From contig NW_022985438.1 of assembly GCF_010093595.1 (NCBI RefSeq), positions 310,001 through 374,000 on the forward strand: a stretch of DNA of 64,000 bases, read 5' to 3'. The first letter of the stretch is position 1; every line of letters begins with the position of its first letter. This DNA is from Mytilinidion resinicola (taxonomy: Eukaryota; Ascomycota; Dothideomycetes; Mytilinidiales; Mytilinidiaceae). The position numbers were made by a program, and so were the translations under genes. A model generated the notes under the pieces. The model was not told where the DNA came from. It ran no database searches and worked only from the letters and a program-made list of their open reading frames with translations. Shown here piece by piece: positions 10,801-22,184 of the stretch.

Positions 10801-12217
10801 AGGGCTGGCTCTGGGACGTGGGTACCTCGGAGTCGTTGCGGTGCTTGTTTGCTTCGTAGAGGCCACCGGTTGCAGCAGCTCCCCCTCCTACAAGCCCCGC
10901 ATCGCGGCCGTAGTGATGCTGAGAGGAAGGATCCTGGCTCTCAGGAATTGACTCCTGGAGCAGTGCATGAGGCTGGGGGGCTTCAGAGATTGGCTGTTGG
11001 CCCTGGGAGATTGACTGGCTCTGGGAGAATGACTGGCTCTGGGACGTTGGCGCAGCCTTGTCGTCGTGATGCTTAGTCACCTCATAGAGGCCTCCTGCAC
11101 CAGCAGCTCCCCCTCCAACGAGCGCTGCATCGCGACCATAACGATGCTCAGACGAGGTAGGCGCTTGACGTGTATCTGAAGAGAGCGCCGTGCCCGGCTC
11201 GCGCTCATTGTCGTAGAGTCCTCGACCAGTTCCTGCTTCTGTGGAAATGAATCCTGGCTCTTCGCGCTCCTCGGCAGGTGTAGGATCGGGGTAGGCACCT
11301 GGAACATGAGGATCGAGTCTGTTTGCGGTGTCTGTGCTATGTGGACCGGGGATGACGGTTGCATGTTCCTCATCCGGTGAACACGGGTCTCCCTTGAAAG
11401 TGTGGCCGTGGCCGGCATGCTCGTGCCCATGCTCGTTGTATGCAGTCTGGGCAGCAGCTGTTGCCAGGTCAGGCTTGCGGTCGGTATTTCGGGCTTCAGT
11501 GTTGGAGAGATATCCGTGGCTGGGTTGAGTGGAGGAGGACTGGCCAGTGGATGATACACCTCTTGCTAATGGGAAGGCACGGTCACCAGTGAGGCCGTCG
11601 TTAGATGCCTGACGCCCCGAGCTGTTCGAGAGCCAGTTGCCATTACCACTATTGATGTCAGCATTCTCAGTTTTTGATATATGGTTTCGGGGTATATCGA
11701 CCTCTTCGCAGTGCGGTCGGGAAGGATAGTCGATTCCTGAGTAGGGTGTCCCATTATGCCGTCCTTGACGCCAATAGTGCTCGCCTGGTCGGCAGCTCCG
11801 GGCCTCGATGCACTCTCCGGCTGCAGGCTGCCGCCAGTAGTGGTTGGGTGTGAGGAAGTAGAGGTAGTCGTGCCGGTTGTGGTCGAGGTAGTCGTGGTCG
11901 GGCTAGTTGTGTTGTGGGTGAATTGATCGTAGATAGGGCTGTGACTATGATTAGTTTGGAGATTAAAAAGAGTCTTTGAGGTTTAGAACTGGTGCTGTCT
12001 TACTGCTCAATTTCTGCACCCTTTGCAGCTCCAAGATGGCTTCCCTCGCCGGTCAATGCACCAGTGACGCCGGCGGGGTGGTGAGCACCTGCAGTGGCAG
12101 ACTCTCCTTGACCAGAGACTTGATCGTCGTGCTTCTGGCCGGGGGAGCTGTGGAGGGTTAGCATGGGTGCATGGATTCGGCGTGGTCGTCTTACAGGATC
12201 TTCTTTAGCTTGTCCAT
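7900..12217 (-). CDS. Large glycine-rich repeat protein, LEA/stress-protein style
   Basis: Four exons: 12195-12217, 12004-12147, 8169-11938 and 7900-8107, about 1380 residues. The N-terminus MDKLKKILSPGQKHDD and the C-terminus EPHTGLPMNVGKYG...GIRKANTPY match what I recall of fungal LEA-like or stress proteins. The body holds about 12-13 units of the type HYGRDAALxGGGAAxAGGLYEANKH, each with a small-residue glycine-zipper stretch that could insert in or lie on membranes. Between them are SQSQPLSQSQ-type linkers, a Lys/Glu-rich coiled-coil run (around the GGFLGFLHRDKK motif) and three GPHxxNxANxLDPRV motifs. GGLFxFLHRDK-like motifs occur three times. Exon 3 shows an apparent one-base deletion in a G-run at 11744-11746: the first exons require one frame (ending STIGVKDGIMGHP) and the rest requires another (beginning YSGIDYPSRP). 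Function and location are not established. Confidence 0.75.
8959..9290 (-). repeat. 162-bp tandem duplication inside the repeat protein gene
   Basis: The DNA starting CGTAGTGGTGCTGCTGGGTA near 8959 recurs at 9121 with few differences, giving two successive 54-residue units (HYGRDAALG...AAHEYDQ... Asp-Pro-Ser-Ser). The match at nucleotide level is closer than among the other units, pointing to recent duplication. Confidence 0.7.
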
Positions 12218-13655
12218 GGCGACAAGGTTCTCGAGCTCGGATTAGAGAAGAGACAGGTAGAACAGGGAGGGTGTGCTGAGACACAAACCAAAGGTGCGAG
12301 GTGGGTATGAGTAGTCTGGGCGGAGCTTGTTGAAGGCTATTTCTTGTAGCAATGACCTCATCTGTCGGTAGCGCCATTGCCCGAAAGACATCACACGCAG
12401 CCACGGGACTTCACATCTGGGAAGAGGCGCACTCAAGCACGCTCCATGGCGTTGGAATTAGCCAGTAGTGGCAAGCTCCGCTGTCAACTGTGTCCCACCA
12501 GTGGCTACTTGCTGGGCTACTTGCAGCCTTCACGGGCAACATTTGGGCGAGTCTGGACGGGCCTCCCAATGCTTGCGGCATCTGCTCCCATATAGTGCAG
12601 TAGCGGGGTCGTCGGACGGCGGTGAGTGGTGGTGCAATTCACACAAACCGGCGCGTTGTCTTTTGTAGCTGCCATGACGCAGTCGATGCGTCGATCGAGA
12701 CCCCACAATTCCAGGACGAGCGAGCGAGTGGCGCGTGACGACGACACCAGCCACACTAGAACCGTCGCAGGGTCTGATTGATCGTGGAAGCATGTATCGT
12801 GAGTGGGACGTCGTGGTGGTGAGTGGGGTGATGTTGAGCGAAGAACAGAAGCCTATTCGTCATTGCGAGGGTGTTTGGATGGAATACCCAGACACACAGG
12901 TGCTCTTTCTTGATTCTGGACCTTGCAACGAAGCAGCGGTGGTGGCATCGTCGCACACGCCAGGTCGGTAGCTGCTCCTTCGCAGGCCATTCCAGAAAGT
13001 GCGGAGGGAGTGCCGTCAATAAGCGTTTTCTATTGTATTGCATAGCAAGCATTCTCCGAAAGCGTGTCGCAAGCCCCCACAGGCGCAGAACGAGGTGCTT
13101 AAGAGCCTCAACCGCCCAGAATGCCACGCAATGCTTGTCAGCCCAAACCGCTCCGTATGGCCGGTGTGCCAGTACCCCCGAGGACTGCAGCACTCACCCT
13201 CGACCTGCCCTTCACACACCCGCTCCTCGCGCCTCTCGCTGCCAAAATGCCTCAAAAACAGCCTTTCCCCGCGGCGCAATTGGCCAGGCCATCCCTCCCG
13301 CAACACGCAACAGTGGCCGATGCCACCGGCTAACGCCAAACAGCCATCCGTCCCAGCCATGCCGGGCAGGTCGAGTCGCAGCGCAACGTCAATCGTTCAC
13401 CTCCGGAAATCCCACCCGCCTCATTCTCTCACTCCACCCGAGACCTATTATCCCGGATGAACACCAGACGACCTCCCTCTGACCTCTTCCTCTGCGACGC
13501 CCGCGAAAGTGCTGTGGCATTGCTCCCACACTTCTACACCTTATCTCCGCCGTCTCCGCTCCTCACCTCCCGTCGCTCCACGCTCCACTCCAAATCTTAC
13601 CCCAACTACACACCCCCTAAACCCGCTGGAATAACCTCGCCCGTCCGCCCTTGCC
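12218..13655. other. Divergent intergenic region
   Basis: About 1.4 kb between the start of the repeat protein gene and the next gene on the plus strand. Overlapping short frames on both strands look non-coding. No repeat or RNA gene is seen. The promoters of both genes should lie here. Confidence 0.55.
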
Positions 13656-14489
13656 ATGCCTATCCGCCAACGCATCAAGCGTGCCCTTACGCGCTCTAGC
13701 GCCGACGGCCACCCCTCCCTCTCCAAATCCACCACCAACAAGCCCGACCCCAACGTCTACCAGCCCGGCGAAAAGATGCCGCCTATGAAATACCGGCGCC
13801 CCGTTGCCCCGGAGCACAAAGAGAAGCTAGAAGCCTTCAGCTTCGCGCGGGCGTGGCGCAGGAAGAGCGGGTCGAGCCAGTACTCGCCCATGGGGTCGCG
13901 GATGCCGAGTCGGCGGAACAGCACCGCGACGAATGGGCGGAAAAGTTTCCAGACGAGTCGATTGAGCATGCAGGCGCCGCGGACGAGTTTGGCGAAAGGG
14001 GAGGACGGAGGTGTACGGGAAGGAAGTCAGGAGGAGGGGGATGTGACGAATGGTGTGTAGAAAATGCCTCAAATTCACTTTTATGGCTGTATACCACCTA
14101 GAACTGTGATGGCTAACTTTTCGTGCTCAATTGCAGTCGGCCTCTCCCGCACACACACCCATGAATCCCTGAAACCCCCACATTCCAGCGTCGGCCGCCG
14201 CTCGCAATCCATCCACACGGGCTCGCGCCCTCAGACCGGGCGTGGAAGTGCCAGTACGAAAGCGGGTGAAGCAGCTTTCTCGGCCGAGGACCTCGAGCTC
14301 GCGCTTAAGAATTCGCATCTTGACGACTCAGTTGGCCCGCTGGATACCTTTTCCCCAATGGACGCACACGAAGAAGTCAACACGGAGCCAGCGACTCAAG
14401 TGCCAACGCCGCAGGTTGAAGTGAACTCGCCAACCCCACCTAAGTGGGAGGTGCAGACGGCAACACCGGATTCTGGTGTGAAAGCATAG
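13656..14489 (+). CDS. Small basic Ser/Pro-rich protein, unknown
   Basis: Two exons, 13656-14052 and 14137-14489, give 249 residues. The intron has donor GTGTGT, branch point GGCTAACTT and acceptor TTGCAG, and the join restores frame (TN-VGLSR). The N-terminal 130 residues are basic and Ser-rich with a KYRRPVAPEHKEKLEAFSF segment and an RRKSGSS/RRNST character that suggests phosphorylation sites. The C-terminal half is acidic and Pro-rich with LELALKNSHLDDS and repeated PTPP. No known domain, signal peptide or membrane segment is visible; the protein is probably largely disordered. I do not recognise it. The ATG at 13656 is the first in frame and follows a pyrimidine-rich leader. Confidence 0.7.
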
Positions 14490-15531
14490 AACACCCGGCA
14501 TGCTACTCAGAACGGAACAACCACGCCAACGTAAATATTGAACCATTAGTTTCGGCTATTGTATTTGCTATTTACCTAACATCTTTCCTGTCTTTTCCCG
14601 CGAGTTTGGCGCTTCAGCTTCAGCATTGCGATCGGTGTTATCAGATTTTGGATAGGAACTCTGGATACAGCATACAGGCATTCGTTCTTTTTTCCGCCAT
14701 GTACTGTACAATTTTGCATATAGGCGATCTTACATTGTACGAATTAGGAATAATGAGATTATGACTTTTCTCAGAGAGCCACTGTTTGGGGTACTTCGAT
14801 GCCCTGTCGGGAATCTGGGTGGGAAGCTAACTTCTCCGGACTGGGGATTGGAGTAGGGTTTGCATGCCTTTGTCGGTGCGTTGGCTAGCTGGGGCCCTAC
14901 AGTGGTGACCTCAATTCATCAGATATCATGCTAAATGCTATGGCCTAAGACCAGAGCTACAGAACAGTGGTCAGTTACTCGGGCCCCGTCGGGGTCCGAA
15001 TACAACTGTCGGGGTCACGAAAATTCCCGAGGCTTACCTGCTTTCACTTACGAGAAACTCGAGTCTACCAAGAATTCTGATCCAGTCCCTTGTAGATGCA
15101 TGGAGCCATTCCTTGAGGTGGTTATGTTTGTTCATTTGAATATCGTGGATGACTAAGCCGACTAGCGCCGCAGGTGTCGTACAAAGGTGAAGATTCCCCA
15201 ACGTCAACGTCGTGAAACTATCTCCGCACGCGCTTCTCACCGTCACCATCGCAGCACTTGCCATCTGCATCAAAAACCTATTTGCTATTGAGTGATCCAT
15301 CCAAACCAATTGTTACATTATCGTATCTCCGACACCATTAACATCCGTCGCGACTCCATGACTCGTTGAGTACAAATATCCGCAAACAAAGTCCAATACA
15401 TGAAGAATTTCTGCCAAAGCGGCCAAACCGAAACCGACACAGTGTGTCTTCCGTTCCTACTAATAGCGAAAACAACAAATAGTAAGGGCATCCGAAAATG
15501 CGTCAAATTACCTCCACAGGCATAGGACTGC
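14490..15531. other. Convergent intergenic region
   Basis: About 1 kb between two 3' ends, AT-rich near 14520-14760 as expected of 3' UTR. A short GTCGGGGTC sequence occurs twice near 14988-15017. No gene is seen. Confidence 0.55.
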
Positions 15532-16992
15532 TCAAAGAGACGCTCGAACTGCCATTTTTGCTGGCTTTTGATCCGCCTCCCCCAGAATCTTGTTCTGGAT
15601 CCATTCGATGATCTTCTCTCCTTCTTCGTGTCTTCCAATCTTTCGCAATCTGCGTCGGATCATGACTTCCATCTCCGAGAGAGGGTATGGCTTATTTCGT
15701 TTTGACTTGCCATCTACGCGCATCACATGTGTGATGTAATGCGCAAGGCAATTATCATGCCTGTTGAAAGGCTTTTCGCAAATTGCACACTCGTAGAGCT
15801 TAAGATTCTCGTGTGTCTGTTCATGCCGTTTCTTATGCTCCGGTCGCGCGAATGTCTTGTCACAGCCCTCAAATTCACACGGAAGCTTCTTTTGATCACC
15901 TCCATGACGGCGGTAATATTTGCCGTCCACACTTCTCTCAATGTCTCTCTCCATTTGCACTTGCACGTCGCCCGTTTGAAGTGTGGAGATAAACGATTTG
16001 GTCTTTCCCCTCTTCGGTTTCTTTTTCGAGACTCTGTGCTCTTTCTTTACACCTTTGCCACCGGTAGGCGATTCGTAAATCCTCCGTTGGGGTTTTATGT
16101 CATATTCCTCAGCGTCGGACTCCTCTGTTTTGACCTGAGGGTAATCTTCAGTCGGGATATCTGGATACGAGTCCTGCTGGGAATGAAGCATTGGCGAGGA
16201 ACAGGTATCGTAAGAGCTAAAGCTCTCATCAAAACTATCAGGTTGCATTGGGATGTATGCAGATCCATCCTCCATATCGAACACGGAGTGCTCGGGTCGG
16301 ATTGTGTTCGTGGCACCAATACAAGGGAATACCTGCCCCGACGTGCTGGCTGGCCACTGATCGACCTGGACATTGTTGGAGAGGCTCGGTGGATGGGCAT
16401 ACGAGTATCCCAGATCATGGGGTCCAGCATCTGGGATGCCGTGAGCATTGTTCGAATATATGGACCAGGAATTCGAATCGGGCAGGCCCCCGACACTGGG
16501 TTGGGCCTGTGCTTGAGGACCCAGCAGTGCGTTGAATGCTGATGGAAGGTCTCTTGCCGCAGGTGAACTGTCGTTTGAATGCAGTATTCCCTGGCGTATC
16601 GGGTACTGATTCTGTTGCTGAACATAGACCCATTCCTGGGGGAAAGGCGAGTGATTCTCCATACCTCGCATTGACTGCGGCAAAGGCGTTGGGACCTCAG
16701 AGATGCATTCACAAAAAACGTCTTCGCTGGCGCTAACAGCGGTACCGTCGAAACTCGATACAGCATGAACGAAGGTGAAGTCTTCCGTTGCAGGATCTCT
16801 TTGCGATATGGGAGTCGGGGGCGTTTTAGGGGAGTAAAACGACCCCGAGCCGTAGCTCTGTGCATATGACTGTGTTGAGACGATAGAATCTCGTCGCCCT
16901 TCGTACACAGGTGTCGATGGCGTAAGTAGACCGGATGAGAGGAAAGAATTCTGTGAGTGGTAGATGTCTTTCGGCTCGTGCGAGAACTCCAT
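15532..16992 (-). CDS. C2H2 zinc-finger transcription factor
   Basis: A single open frame of 486 residues starting at the ATG at 16992. Two adjacent C2H2 fingers lie at about residues 370-422: CEFEGCDKTFARPEHKKRH and CAICEKPFNRHDNCLAHYITH, with the TGEKP-type linker replaced by ENLKLYE. The long N-terminus is Ser/Thr/Pro- and Gln-rich, typical of a fungal activation or regulatory region. A basic run with KKKPKRGKTK lies shortly before the fingers and may serve as a nuclear localisation signal. The C-terminal 60 residues are basic and helical (VMIRRRLRKIGRHEEGEKII), a conserved-looking tail. The protein should bind DNA in the nucleus; its targets are unknown. A GTAATA donor-like site just upstream of the ATG could mark a leader intron. 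Confidence 0.88.
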   Translation of the reverse strand: MEFSHEPKDIYHSQNSFLSSGLLTPSTPVYEGRRDSIVSTQSYAQSYGSGSFYSPKTPPTPISQRDPATEDFTFVHAVSSFDGTAVSASEDVFCECISEVPTPLPQSMRGMENHSPFPQEWVYVQQQNQYPIRQGILHSNDSSPAARDLPSAFNALLGPQAQAQPSVGGLPDSNSWSIYSNNAHGIPDAGPHDLGYSYAHPPSLSNNVQVDQWPASTSGQVFPCIGATNTIRPEHSVFDMEDGSAYIPMQPDSFDESFSSYDTCSSPMLHSQQDSYPDIPTEDYPQVKTEESDAEEYDIKPQRRIYESPTGGKGVKKEHRVSKKKPKRGKTKSFISTLQTGDVQVQMERDIERSVDGKYYRRHGGDQKKLPCEFEGCDKTFARPEHKKRHEQTHENLKLYECAICEKPFNRHDNCLAHYITHVMRVDGKSKRNKPYPLSEMEVMIRRRLRKIGRHEEGEKIIEWIQNKILGEADQKPAKMAVRASL

Positions 16993-19900
16993 GACTGGCG
17001 TTATAGGGCCGTAGAGTAAAGCTGATGGTGTATTACCTAGTCGTCATCGTCAGTTCGATTTTTCCACTGCTAAGTTCTTAGGAGCGAGGAATGGAACGAC
17101 TGAAACCCTTCCAAGGACATCGCCATCTTCAACCAAGAAAGGGACTCACAAAGGAAGGAATGTTGATGTAAAAGAAGATACAGAAAGACAGAACAACAGA
17201 ATCATCAACTTCGTTTTTGAGAGTGACGATAAAAAGGGGTCCTCAGTTGAGCTTTTGAAGTGGGCTTGGAAACGACACGCAGTCTGCAAAAGAAGTTTGA
17301 AACTTGTATCCAAGTGAGTATCGAAAGTCTTGTACTAACCGTTGTGCAACATATTACAGATCAACGGCGCGGTCGCGAACGCGATGGTGTTGCGTTAGAA
17401 TGGTAGGTGGACTCGCGTACGATCTGGAAGTACTCTGCCGCCAGATGGCGTACCTGATGCGGCTCTGAAATCAACTTTACCCAGCTGTCGAGCTTGGGAT
17501 ACTGGATTCCAGGAAAGACCAGACGAGTAATATACCGAATGATGACCTGGATTGTGCAAGGTATGCAAGGGGCTGGTTCGAGTTCGTCGATGGCTCAGTA
17601 ACCGGAGGACTCGGCACAGGGACAGTTTGGACGGCAGAACGAGCTGCCTTGCAGACTATCACGAACTTCAAGAGATTGGAAAAGTTGCTTTTCGAGACGC
17701 AAGGCCGCCCGCTTCTATTTTGACGATAGTGCGGGAGAAGGATGAGGAGCTCCAGACTCCTTTAAGCGCCGACAGTCAAGCGGGCCTGACCTGGCAGTGG
17801 ATCAACGGACTGAACCCAGAGAACTGGGAGAGCATTGGGAACTAAAGGTGTGTTGCCCAGAGCATCGCTGCAATGTCAGCCTGAGCGCCTCTTTAGAGTT
17901 AAGAATGACACCCTACCGTTTAGCCGGTGCCGTGCCAACAGCCACATTGATCTAGACTGCCCCCTGTTTCTGCGTCAACAGCCTCGCGACCACTGGACAG
18001 CGGCCGTCAGGGGTCTCCCTCGCTTCCTAATGAGGTTAAGCATTCGGCCAACGATGGTTCAGCAAGCCGCAATCGGACCTGCATATGCGCCGGCAACTAT
18101 TGCTTGCATGTCTGCACCCCACAGGAATCTGATACTCGTGAACGACATCGCCGTTCAACCATGAGGCGTCTAAGCGGCCACTCCGAAGCCACTGGATGGA
18201 CCAATGAGCGGTTCAGGAGGCGGCAGCACAGGAATGCAGAGAGAAGCTGGAATTGTGCATCCAAGAAGCAGAACATGATTCGAGCTTAGTCGACGACGGT
18301 TGCCAAGCCCATGCTGTGCCACGTCCGTGCTGAGCAGCATCCGCCCACATTATACAGGATTTCTGCTTGCTGGCATAGCCTTCGATGCTCTCTCTCGGCT
18401 TGCCGAAACAATAGTGTTGAGCTACAGTACCTCCTTGTTCTGGACGGCATGCTCGGACCGGACAGCCGCAATTGGATACCGAAAACTCGTCTGGCGAGGT
18501 GGATGGCATTCTGACAGGATGACAGCCGCCTAGACGCTTTTACGTTACTCAGGCTCAGGCAAGACACCACCGGGCAGATCGCTGCAGTTGGCGATCATGA
18601 TCTTCGTCTGGGGAGCGTGCAGATACGAGCCATTCGTCGCAGAAGGCGGCCGCCAGCGAGGGCGAAGCAATCGCAGTACTGCCGTAGGAGAGCTCTAGGG
18701 CAGCGAGGGTGCGGCGAGGTGGCTAGGGTGCGGCGAGGTGGCTAGGGTGCGGCGAAGAAGCTGTTCGCCTGCAATTAGATCACTATCACGACTCCTCATG
18801 GCGCTCATTTGGTGATTGCTGGAGCTGGCCAGGCGCCACTGTCAGTCGGCAGACGACTTGCCGTCAGGGTGGTGAGTCTGATCCCATTCTGTCGGTATCA
18901 CGAGGGACGCATGACACTGGCAAACTCCGACTCCGTGTTGGCGTTGACTTGCAGTCGCAGGCGGCAGCATCGGGACACTCGGCGCCCGCGAAATAAGGCC
19001 CGTCCTAGGCCGTTTCGAATGCCATGTTCTCCGCGGGGGCTCACTGACGTTCACGGAATGCGCGTCTGCACGTCCGCGGCGTGGGCTATGTCGGCCTGCC
19101 ACGCCCGCCTGCCTAGGTCTTGTGGCATCGGCCGACGACGCGCTCTGCTTCTGAATGGCCCACCAGACTCGCCTTCTCTGGCCGCGATGGAGGACTCGGT
19201 GGACCCGCAATTCGTTCCTCAGCAAGACGCTCTATCGAAATTCCTACCCAGCACTCTGTTCCCAATACTCCAAACTTTTCAGCTTTTCCACTGCCCCATC
19301 TAGCCTCGCAGCAATGGAAGCCGCCTTGACATGTGGTTGTAATACACTTTGATCTCCCGCAGGGTAGTACCAGCGCTGGACCTGGTTTCTGCCTCAACGG
19401 CCAGGATACATCAGGCACATTACATACGTTCGCTTCGCATCTCTTACAGCTGCCGTGGCACACGACTCCAGCCTTTCGCTGTCGCTCGCTGGACCGTACC
19501 TGCAGCCGCGGGGCAAGCGCAGCCGATTCCCCGCCTCCGCCCCCGGCGGCGGCGGCCAAGGGGCCGGTCTGAGGCCGGCGCTGATCTCAGATTAGCTTCT
19601 GTGCCGCACTAAGGCTGGGCGATCATCTACTGACGAAAGACCGGCTTTAGCGAGCTCCAAATACCCGACGTTTTAGCGCGCGCTCTCGGTACGCGTCGCG
19701 CTGCCATTGGCGCACCAGCAAACTCACGGCTCGCGCATCCGCTGCCTAGCCCGCCCTCTCTACTACGCGCCAGACACGGCCGAGTCGCTGGACCAAGGTC
19801 GCGGGGCTGGTTGGCTGGCCAAGTTTTATTGCGCTTGGTGCGACGATGCAGCGCGGCGGCAAAGTGCGCCTTGGATATGCGGGCGTGGGTGCGGAGGGGC

Positions 19901-22184
19901 CCTGGCATGCGTTGCTCAAGCCGCCGAGTTCGCAAGCTTGTTTGCCGGCGATTGCTGGGGAATAGTGCGTGTGGGAAAGGAGAGGGCGCCGCCCAGCACG
20001 CAAATGCACCATGTCACTGAGTAATCGCGAGCGCCTCCGCGCTTCAGAGCGTAGAAAGCGTGAGGGGAGCTGACGGAACTGGTGGGATGCTACCTATACT
20101 ACCAAAGGTCACCGGACGTGCCCTGCGAGTGGGTAGCTGGGTGCTGGAGACGTGTGGTGAGTCTGTCTCTCTCCCTCACTGAGGCCCACCCACGGCCAAT
20201 CCATCCATCCAGGCTTGCACGAAGCCCGCAAGAACGTCGGGTCCGTCCCCCATCTGCGGTTTTGAACAATGCCTTGTCTCTGGGTTTTGTTCGTGTGCGT
20301 TGGCTGCAATCACCGTTCGAGACTCGATGCCCCCCCCTGAAAGCTGGCAGAGGACCGCGAGCTGACGACTTGTCTCGCGATATTTCGTGGGTCGTGTCCG
20401 GGGGCTTCTGGGGATTGCGCTCTGGGCGACGGGCGACGTCTCAGAGGCTGCGGGTCTTGCACGATGCGGGTGGCGTCTCAGCGGCTTCGTCGCGCTCGTG
20501 GGCCGAGACGAAGTGTGCTCGGTGGATAGGGCTAGCGGGGCTACAGCGATTGAAGCTTAGTTTCGTGTTTGCTGTGTGGAGAGTGGGTTGGGGTGGTATG
20601 TGTGAAAAAGAGGTACATACCATACCGTACCCGTATGGATCTCCGAGCCGTGAGCAGAGCCGGGGCGCCTCCCGTTGGACGCCGTCGTAGCTCGCTGCAG
20701 GCGCCGTCTCAACCCTAGTTCCCGGAGCTGCAGGACTAGCGTTTTTCTCCGAGCCGGGCTCGAGACTCGATGAGACAATGAGGGGACGAAGATCAATCGG
20801 ACTCGGAATCGGAGCCAGGCCGTGCGCCTGGAAATTTGGGGGGAGGGGCGAGGATGAAGATTGAGACTGTGCCGCATCAATGGCACGCTCCAATGGTTCG
20901 AGGATTGCCGCCTTGATGCGGCACGGCACAGCACAGCTTCAGCTCGTATGCTGCTTTCCTTCCTACGGCATGCCAGCCGATCTTCACGCTTGAGCTGCTC
21001 GGGGTTCTCGTTCTACTCGGGCAATTGAGGCATGTGCCGCGTAGGATTTTGTGCTGCACGATCGAAGGCTTGCCGATGCAGATGCAGATACAGATACCGA
21101 TGCGGCGTCGTCCAGTCACACACATGCACGCACGCTCTCTCGCTCTCGCTCTCCCCATCGAGCTTTGGACCTACGAACCCGGTCTCTCATCCTAAACGGG
21201 ACCGCGGCCGTTGCTCGTGCCGCCCAGATCGCTCGCTCACCTGGGTGCTTGCTGACAAGCCGCACGTGCAGACAGGCCCCTCGTACACCCCTCTGTAACC
21301 CCACTCACTCTCCCAACCATCGCCTCCTCGCTCTAAGCGGAATATGCTCGGCGCGCGCAGAGTCTCGGTTTCTTTTCCTGCGCTGGAGCTTTGCGGGTTA
21401 TTGATCCGACGTCGTTGGTGAGGTTGGACGGTGGCGTGGGCGTTTTTTTCCGGGACGCGGGCACCCGTCGGGCGGCTGCGTTTGGGGAGGGGTACAGATC
21501 GTAGGTGGATGGACGGATACCTGCGTCTGTGGAGCGGGTATGACTCGGGTTGGGGACACGGGTTGGGGGGGTCCTGAATCTGGGGGTTTGGGGAGGGGAG
21601 GTTGGTATTGCATCTTTTTGAGTATACTACTGATTATGATTTGACTCTTTTGAGGACATAGGATTAATCCAGATAGGGTATCAACATGGACAAAGGGCGT
21701 CGGTGGATTGTGCTGCTTTTCGAAGCGCGGAGCGAGTCCTTTCGAATAACGTTGGAGAAGTGAGTATAAGGAAGCGGACTAAGCGCGACTTTTTGTACTC
21801 TTCGCTAATAGTTAATAGGACTACATGACGTTGTCCGTAGACCACTATCTGCTCTCGGCTCTTCCTCTCTTCCTTCTATCAGCATAAACCATAAAAGTTG
21901 TCTATTTCCAACCGTTTCGCGAAATTGGCGGCCTCGATAACCCTCAGCGTACCTGTTAGGACATGGTATATTCTTATGTTGTAGCTGATAGTCTTACTAC
22001 ACACAGCTTGCAGACATTTGGACGATCCACTGGAGCTAAGCAGCTGGAAACTTATAATAGATACTAGTATTTATACGGATTTTTGTTTTACGGTTCCGAT
22101 TTTGGTAGAAGTCATCAAGATGCAAAAGTAATCAGCTAAACCGCCCCCTTTCAGCTCAACACAAGTCCTACACCAACACAAGTC
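16993..22184. other. Gene-poor region, 5.2 kb
   Basis: No complete gene is visible. Much of 18.6-21.6 kb is GC-rich with overlapping open frames of biased, non-protein composition. The best candidate for a decayed coding piece is an 84-codon plus-strand frame at 17469-17720, containing GWFEFVDGSVTGGLGTGTVW and then NFKRLEKLLFETQGRP; it has no start and no recognisable family. A proline-rich 71-codon frame on the minus strand at 21398-21613 is also unresolved. Confidence 0.5.
18706..18762. repeat. 19-bp tandem repeat, 3 units
   Basis: Three units starting AGGGTGCGGCGA at 18706, 18725 and 18744. The first two are identical; the third differs at its end. Confidence 0.9.

Noticed and set aside
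9632..10951. 439-codon plus-strand ORF antisense to the repeat protein
   Set aside because: It is the mirror of a GC-biased repeat gene: Leu/Val-rich, low-complexity composition, no start context or splice support; the minus-strand frame has clear motifs and matching exons.
11566..11754. Intron GTAATG...CATTAG in the repeat protein gene
   Set aside because: It has good donor, branch point (CTAACG) and acceptor, but splicing it leads into a third frame that lacks the LDPHV and YGRDAA motifs.
20082..20690. 202-codon plus-strand ORF in the GC-rich desert
   Set aside because: Trp/Arg/Gly-heavy composition and equally long frames on the other strand indicate non-coding GC-rich DNA.
21398..21613. 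71-codon proline-rich minus-strand ORF
   Set aside because: Starts at an ATG and looks tidy, but low-complexity Pro/Thr composition in GC-rich DNA is expected by chance and no further exon could be joined.
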